Shown one piece after another: positions 57,637 through 64,000 of a DNA stretch of 64,000 bases. Below the pieces are notes generated by a model that saw only the letters and a list, made by a program, of their open reading frames with translations, was not told where the DNA came from and made no database searches. Every line of letters begins with the position of its first letter. Within the stretch, counting starts at the first letter, position 1. The position numbers were made by a program, and so were the translations under genes. The stretch covers positions 621,501-685,500 of the forward strand of contig JAUPFP010000035.1 in assembly GCA_036925085.1 (NCBI GenBank), in the 5' to 3' direction. Source of the stretch: Brachycybe producta. Its lineage: Eukaryota > Arthropoda > Diplopoda > Playtdesmida > Andrognathidae.

Positions 57637-58167
57637 CGTTTCCACTCAGACTTATGAGTGTGTATATGTCGCATGATCTCGCATCCATTTGGGGTAATTT
57701 AATAATTGTCCATTACAAGAAATGTATTCGTCCATTTAGCGTTTTGTAACAGGTCAATTTATGTTCATTTCCCGAAATGGATGTACACTTCATGTAATGG
57801 ACAATTACACCAAATGGATGCGACATATACAAGACTAGTTTCATGAAAATACACAAGAGTGCTGGGTACATGTACATAATATGATTATTTTTGTGATTCC
57901 TCTACAGCATGGTGCAGTCGTAAGCAAATGCACATTTTAGTGAAGGCTTTAAGGACAGGGGCGTTTTTTTCTTTATTTATATGCGAACTGACTCGTTTTT
58001 CTTTTTCTGCACATTTGTTTATAAAAAAAACATACAAGTTTTTGCTTTTGAAGCAGGTGCTTGCAACATTGAACCCATCAACATTTAAATCGTTTTTGCA
58101 ACATTTTTGAATCTGAAAAACAAATATTTGTCAAGGTGATGTCAACTCGTAAGTCTGAGTGGAAACG
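57637..58167. mobile_element. TIR element containing a nested palindromic element
   Basis: Outer ends: CGTTTCCACTCAGACTTATG and CGTAAGTCTGAGTGGAAACG. Inside, 57662-57830 has its own inverted ends, GTATATGTCGCATG and GGATGCGACATATAC, plus CATTTGG.GTAATT arms. Direct repeats (CGTAAGCAAATGCACATTTT-like at 57586 and 57919) flank the inner part. Confidence 0.65.
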
Positions 58168-58990
58168 CACCAGTACACTTTGCAGTGGCAGGCTGGCAGC
58201 AGTATTTGGAAGTAGATGATTTCAATAATTCAACATAGCTACAAAGAAAAATATGCAATGTATAACTGCCTCATCCTAAGTACAAGCTTGGGACGTCATT
58301 GAGATTGCTGTAAAATTTAGGATTGTGTCAGACTGTCAGTTAGTCAGATATAAAAGGAGTAATAATAGATATTTTCAAAAATTGAAACAAAAGGGTTCTT
58401 GAATTATTTTGTTATTAGACGTTTTTTATCAGTAGGGTCAATGGTTTCATGCCCTAAAAATTAAAGAAATGTGCATGCAAATACGCTGTCATAAATCCTA
58501 AAGTATGCCCACAAAATATGCACAATTGAATATCATTTGCACAATTTTTTTTTTTGGAATGGACACAACTACAAATAAAATGAAAAAACAATGATTGGAA
58601 TTGATTGCAATACACAACAAAAGACATTCAATAATTTTCATATTTAAGGTTATGCGGAATGTCCTTTTTGAAACTACGTTCTACATCACAAGATGTAACT
58701 GGTGCAACTTAAAACAAGCAAAGTCAGAAATAGACAAACTGATATCTTTCTTCGTTAAGATTTTCACCATTCAAAATGCTACCGCCATCTAACCGTCTCA
58801 AGAAAGCAAGCATCTAATCCACATGTATTTGATATCTTGAGGAGATTGAATTGAATATGGCGACGTTGAGTGGAAAAGTTAAAATGCAAAGAATGGGGAG
58901 GCCTACTTGTAGACGGGTTAAATGCTTGCACCATGGCCTCCTCATATGAGGCTTTGTTAAAGAAAATGTTTAAAAAGGAAATTGCAAATT
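58168..58990. other. No gene seen
   Basis: AT-rich; open frames are short and unlike known proteins. Confidence 0.4.
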
Positions 58991-59325
58991 GAAGCACATC
59001 CGGAATTTCTTTTTTCTTTTAAGAAATTTGTCTAGGAAGTGAAACAATCAACCTTCTAAATTTTTTTTGCAACATAAAGAAATTGCCTTTAGTTTCCAAT
59101 TGCACCAGTAGTAAACTGTCTCTTTGAAACCACTCGATACAGAACTACTGAACACACTATAACCACCTCAAGTGTCTCGCAGAAACATGACAAAAAACAC
59201 ACAAGCCACACAGTGGCTGCTTCCGGAAAATAAAGCCTATTTATGTACGCTTTCAAAAACTCATGAGAGGGATTCCGCCACCTCCTAACCAATTTTTTTC
59301 TTAAATAAAATTTCCGGATGTGCTT
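58991..59325. mobile_element. TIR element (GAAGCACATCCGGAA...)
   Basis: GAAGCACATCCGGAATTTC and GAAATTTTATTTAAG-like inner arms are mirrored by AAATTTCCGGATGTGCTTC. 335 bp, noncoding. Confidence 0.6.
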
Positions 59326-60307
59326 CATTTTGCTCTTTTCTTCTTAATTATGAGATGAGGCCATAGAAAGTTTCATCCGAATAGTACCTACCATAGAGCA
59401 AACCTGACCTCTGCATAGACACATTCTTTAGATTCTTAAATTAACACTGAAAGTCATCATATATAATTTAATCTTCTTGAGAAAATAATTATGTGAATTA
59501 ATTATATTGGTTTCTTGAGAAAGGAAGTCGGAGCTAGCACAGTTCTCGAACAGATTTTTCTTTAAAGATGCCCATCCACATATAGGTTCCGGATGCTATT
59601 TTTCTCTATCCGTTTCCGAACACAGTCAGTGTCTCTCGCGTGTTCTAAAAAAGTGTCTCAGACACAACACAAAACGCAACATAGGAACAGCATGAGTCTT
59701 TTTTTTTTGTTATCACATATTCCTAGTTTTATTTTTAGTTTTTTTTTTTTTTTTAGAAAATGAAAGATTTTGTATTTTTGCTGATAATGCATTGTTTTTT
59801 TGTTTTTTTTGCATCAGCATTTTCTATTCATGCTTATTATAGTAGAAATAAAAATAATATCCTGTAAAATGAATTCAAATCTCTTATATTTGAAAAACTT
59901 TTCATTCTTTTCTCTTTTTTTCTTGGCATGCGATAAAAATTTGAGGGAAATAATTGCACAAATGAATACGGTTCAATAGAAATTATTTTTTTTTGTATTC
60001 GTATGCTTAAAAAACAATAACATGCAACTTTGATGTCTGTATCTTTTTGACATCCTTCAACTTCACTCTCTCTCTCTCTCTTTCTCTCTCTCTCGTTCTT
60101 TTTTGTGTTGTTGTACTTGTCTTTGATAAAGAGGGGTTTTTCTTTCTGCCTATTGTTTCTACTGACATTTTAACAATACAATGTTTGTAGTTTGATTATG
60201 ATTGTGGTAAATGCCATTGCTAATCAATTAAATGCCAAATTTTATCTCGCTGTATGCAAGTTGTGGTATTTTTTCGATCGTGTTGCCGATATTTAGCTTC
60301 ATTGTAG
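59326..60307. other. No gene seen; (CT)n at 60066-60095
   Basis: T-runs and one dinucleotide run; nothing else. Confidence 0.4.
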
Positions 60308-60735
60308 AATGGGTCAGCTGAATAAGTGCTAAATCTAACAATAGAGCTCTGAACAAAAGATAAGTGTAAACAAGGGGCAAACTGTACAAATGTTTATTAG
60401 ACAAATTATAAACTGAATGTAAAGTAATTTCAGTAAAAACTAAGCTAAAAAGAACTTAACAAAAAAATCGAAATTGAATAAAAACTAAACTGGACAACGG
60501 CTAAACTGAATAAGATCCACAACAACTGGACTAAAGCTAAATTCAGCAAGATTACCTGAATTGGGAAAAAGATAAAAGTGATTAAGACCTAGGTTGAACA
60601 AAATCTAACCTAAATAAGAGCTAAACAGAAAGTCTAAGTTGATTAATAACTAAACTGGACAACAGTTAAACTACATAAGATTAATAATAAACTGTATAGA
60701 TCACCTGAACTGGACAAGAAGGTGCAAACTGAAAA
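60308..60735. repeat. Degenerate minisatellite (AACTGAATAAGAGCTAA-like)
   Basis: About 25 poorly conserved units of 15-18 bp built on CTGAATAA.A.CTAAA, CTGGACAA and GAACAAAA. Similar in layout to the 16-bp unit at 19.1-19.8 kb (GAATAAG...CCAAA). Confidence 0.55.
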
Positions 60736-60744
60736 AGGCTAAAT

Positions 60745-62960
60745 TACAATTACAATTAGTAGTCTGCAAGTAGCCAAATAGGCCTATGACAGAAGGACAT
60801 AAAAGTCCACATGCAGCATTAAACATTGTCAAGCACATATAGTTGCACATATATAAAAACAAAATTAATATACAAATGTCAATCCCACAAAACAAAATTA
60901 TCCTCATTCACCACCACTGCCTCAGGAAGAAAGTTCCATTGTCTTATAACTCTAGGGGAAAAAGACCAATAATATGAATCTGTATTAGCAAAAATCTCCC
61001 TAATTTTTTTTAGAGTGGTGAGCCCTGCCAAGGAAAATGCTTTATGAATATCACTGGACTGCAGTTTAGGACAATCACCCCGTGTAATTTTTCCAAACAA
61101 TTTCAAATTTAACTCTGCCCTGCGATGTGCCAAACTATGCCATTATAGCACTGACATTATCTCAGTGACACTATGTGTAAATTTGTGCCTGCCAAAAAAA
61201 AAACCTAGCAGCCTTACACTGAACCATTTCAACTGAATAAGTGTGTGTGACAGAGTGAGAATTCCATACACTGCAGCAATACTCGAGATGAGGCAAAACC
61301 AATGCTTGATAGGCAATAGTTTTAACTTGTGCTGGGCAGGTGCCCAATGTCTTTTGACTAAAACGAAGCATTTGTAGAGCTTTCCCAGTAACAATCAATG
61401 TGTTTTTTTCCAAGAAAGGTCAGCTGTCATTGTAACCCCCAAGTACTTATAACACTTGATGCTCCGAAGAATAGTGTCATTCATACTATAATTGAACACG
61501 ATTGGATTTCTACCCCAAGTTATCCTCATAACACTACACTTCCCCTCATTCAACTGAAGTTGCCATGTATTACACCATCCCTCAATTGCCTTCAAGTCTA
61601 GAGCTAATGTTTCAGTCTTGGATACTATCAACCTTTTTGTAAATTAGGGTATCATCAGCAAATAGTCTACAGTTGCTGCCAACTGTGCTACTGAGGTCAT
61701 TAATAAATATCAGGAACAAAAGAGGACCCAGCACACTACCCTGGGGTACACCAGATTTAACAGCCAACCACTCTGAGTGAGACCCATTTACAACTACTCT
61801 TTGTTTCCTGTCACTTAAAAAAGAAGTTACCCATTTGGTTACCTGCCCCCAACCCATATGCTGCAACTTTCACCAGAAGTTTTGAATGAAACAGTGTCAA
61901 ATGCCTTACAAAAGTCAAGAAACACCATGTCAACCTGTTTACCATTGTCTAAACTTTTCTGGAGGTCATCCACTACCAGGATAAGTTGAGCCTCACAAGA
62001 GCACCCTCTCAGGAAACCATGTTGGTTATCAGAAATGAGATTGGGAGATTTGAGAAACTTAATGCAGCCAGAGTATATGATATGCTCAAGAATTTTACAA
62101 ACCACTGAAGTTAGAGATACAGGCCTATAGATTGCAGCTTCGGACTTATTACCTGACTTAAATATTAGGGTAACATTTGCTAATTTCCACATACTTGGAA
62201 CAACCCCTTGATCGAAAGACTGCTGCTAAATTAGCTGAAGAAATGGTCCCACTTCCCTAGCTAATTTTATAAGAACTACTGCATGAATTCAATCTGGCCA
62301 ACATTTTTATTTTTATTCTAGACTCAAAAGCATTAGGTGTAGTATTTTCATCTGCTGTAAAAACACTCCTGTATTGTTCATTCAACAAAGAAGCTTTAAA
62401 TTCTGGGTGTGATATTAGTTCTCCATTTGCCCAGCAAGAGCTGGAATCGAGTACTCACTAGCCCGAGAATGCTTGATGTACCTGAAAACAGCTTTGGATC
62501 TTCTTGCAGCCATTTACTGAGTTTATTAGTTTTAAAATCTTTATGGGCCAATGCCAGTTCTTTTTTAGCATTTGCACGAGCAATATGCAAACCATTTGTA
62601 TTCAATAAACTTGAATTACCTCTGTATCTATTTCTCCATAATCGCTGCTTTAACACATGGCGTATACCATGCTGGTGTTGAGGCATCCCAGACTCTCTTT
62701 AATGGAACAAACTTCGAGACCCCTACCATCAGTAACGATTGAAAAATTGCCCAATTTTCATCAACATCATGCTAATTAAAATTATTTTTAAAGTTCTCAA
62801 GATTTTGCTGCATATGCAACTTAAACCCATCCCAGTTTCATTTGTTATAAAGACTAACCTGCCTTATGGCTTTAACTGTACTCCTGACATTAACATTAAC
62901 ATCACAAGTTACAATGTGATGGTCACTAATTCCCTCAAAAACCTTAACATTAGATTAACT
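60745..62960 (-). pseudogene. CR1/Jockey-type non-LTR retrotransposon, 5'-truncated and frameshifted
   Basis: On the minus strand: an endonuclease end (GISDHHIVTCDV, about 62925-62960), a linker, then reverse transcriptase with YRPVSLTSVVCKILE, QHGFLRGCS, VFLDFCKAFDTV, SGVPQGSVLGPLLFLIFIND, catalytic FADD (61651-61662) and YKYLGVTM, then a C-terminal YCCSVWNSHS...RQWNFLPEAVV block ending near 60879. The frame changes near 62300, 61850, 61620, 61400 and 61150, and there are stops at the endonuclease end, so it is dead. The 3' end carries an ATTACAATTACA repeat (complement), typical of CR1-like tails. Shorter copies: 25583, 28040, 36414. Confidence 0.9.
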
Positions 62961-63015
62961 ACCAGAGTTCTTTTCAGAAAAGAAACTGAACAGAAAGCTG
63001 GTAGTTAATCTAATG
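62948..63015. repeat. Inverted repeat at the 5' truncation of the retrotransposon
   Basis: CATTAGATTAACTACCAG (62948) and its perfect complement CTGGTAGTTAATCTAATG (62998) are separated by 32 nt. Confidence 0.85.
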
Positions 63016-63195
63016 CATGAAATAGAAAAGGTAGAGCATTATGATTGTTTAAAAATGTCATGCTAGATGAACTTCAGTGGGAATCACTAAAAAAACAATA
63101 GAAATGAGTTCTGGTCCTTTTTGAACATTTGTTAGCTGCAGAGAACACGCCATTGTAAGATGGAATTCTTAGTACAAACCCCATTAAGTAAACAT
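63016..63195. other. Unassigned gap
   Basis: Nothing recognised. Confidence 0.3.
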
Positions 63196-63315
63196 GACCA
63201 TCCAAATCTTATTAAAGAAATAAGAGCTAGAACTGATGTTTATAATTTTGTGGTCATCATTTCCAAATTTATTTAGATTATGGAATTTTCTTCCAGCAAG
63301 TACAGTAGTTCTGTT
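63196..63315 (+). pseudogene. Fragment of a non-LTR retrotransposon C-terminus, plus strand
   Basis: Plus-strand frame SFPNLFRLWNFLPASTVVL, preceded by RARTDVYNF in another frame, corresponds to the RLWN.LP block that ends CR1/Jockey ORF2 proteins. The short relic is opposite in orientation to 60745-62960. Confidence 0.45.
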
Positions 63316-64000
63316 TTAATATGAATTCAATTTGACAATGATGTCTAAACTTTGTCTAAATATTAAATAACAACCACTTATGATTGGGAATTATCAACCC
63401 TGTCTCATAGCTTTTAAGCAGGTGTACTGAGTTAAATTAAATTGAATTGAAATGAACAAGAGCTAAAAACTGGATACAAAAAAATAATCTATATTATAGT
63501 CGTTGAATTGTATGGTATAATTAATAGTACAGATTCGTTGCACAATGTCAATTTATTATTTGTATGATGATTTATTTTTTGTTAAAACTGCAGAAATGTA
63601 CAGGAAGCAACGTTGTATATGTAATATTTGGTCATAAAATGAATATCAATGCATATTATGTATAGTAGTTCTCTTTTAGGATTCATTTTTATGAAGAACG
63701 TGTTTTATACAAAAGAATTGTTCTGTTTTTATTGATCTGGTTCGTGTTTACGACAAAAGAAGCTGGAAAAATAAATTCTCCCTCCCTCCCTCTCTTATCT
63801 TCTCTTTTCATCCTCATATTTCAGTTAGGGGTTTACGTTGTTATTGTGATCTGGGTCCATAAAGTTTATTATTAATCTAATCATAAGGTAATATTCGTTC
63901 TAAGAAGCTCTATCTATCTTCTTTATATCCAGAGAACATTTCTTGTTTCATTATTGCAATATTATATGGCTATTGGAAACTCAATCCGCACTTTTTTTTT
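63316..64000. other. No gene seen
   Basis: AT-rich. GAACAAGAGCTAAAAACTGG at 63452 recalls the 60.3-kb minisatellite unit. (CCCT)n-like at 63779-63794. Confidence 0.4.

Overview
The window is AT-rich, repeat-dominated animal DNA with almost no bacterial character. Short introns, solo LTRs, a CR1/Jockey-type retrotransposon, a piggyBac transposase, Helitrons and many TIR/foldback elements mark it as metazoan. A degenerate (TTAGG)n array at about 19.4-19.5 kb, the arthropod-type telomere unit, points to an arthropod; this is an inference from one short array.

Layout: 0-4.0 kb is the 5' half of a minus-strand Ty3/gypsy element (LTR, primer site, gag, -1 frameshift signal, start of pol), broken by one stop in gag and one in the pol linker. 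A palindrome of about 0.9 kb built from smaller hairpins follows (4.1-5.04 kb), then an apparently intact piggyBac transposase with a 72-nt intron (5.3-7.1 kb), then a second LTR copy in the opposite orientation (7.56-7.93 kb). Both LTR copies carry an exon-like 61-nt segment. From 8 to 36 kb I see no convincing host gene apart from a possible 5' noncoding exon at 15.6-16.0 kb. That stretch holds TIR/foldback elements, several with clear target duplications (TTAA, TTA, 8 bp, 9 bp), CR1 fragments and a foldback minisatellite around the telomere-like array.

36-44 kb is a deep transposon nest: Helitrons in head-to-tail pairs sit inside a CR1 fragment and inside a TTAA-flanked element, together with a roughly 17-bp minisatellite of about 50 copies. 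44.4-50.2 kb holds the only convincing protein-coding cargo: two tandem, uninterrupted 271-codon class I SAM-dependent methyltransferase genes of bacterial type. They resemble each other over about three quarters of their residues and are much richer in G+C than their surroundings. Part of their upstream sequence is also duplicated, but in the first copy that block lies about 5.8 kb from the gene, separated by the transposon nest. 50-60 kb is again noncoding with hairpins and nested palindromic elements. 60.7-63.0 kb is a frameshifted CR1/Jockey-type retrotransposon on the minus strand.

The strongest leads are the methyltransferase pair (probable horizontal acquisition and duplication), the hierarchical palindrome with a compensatory change in one stem, and the exon-like segment conserved in both LTR copies.
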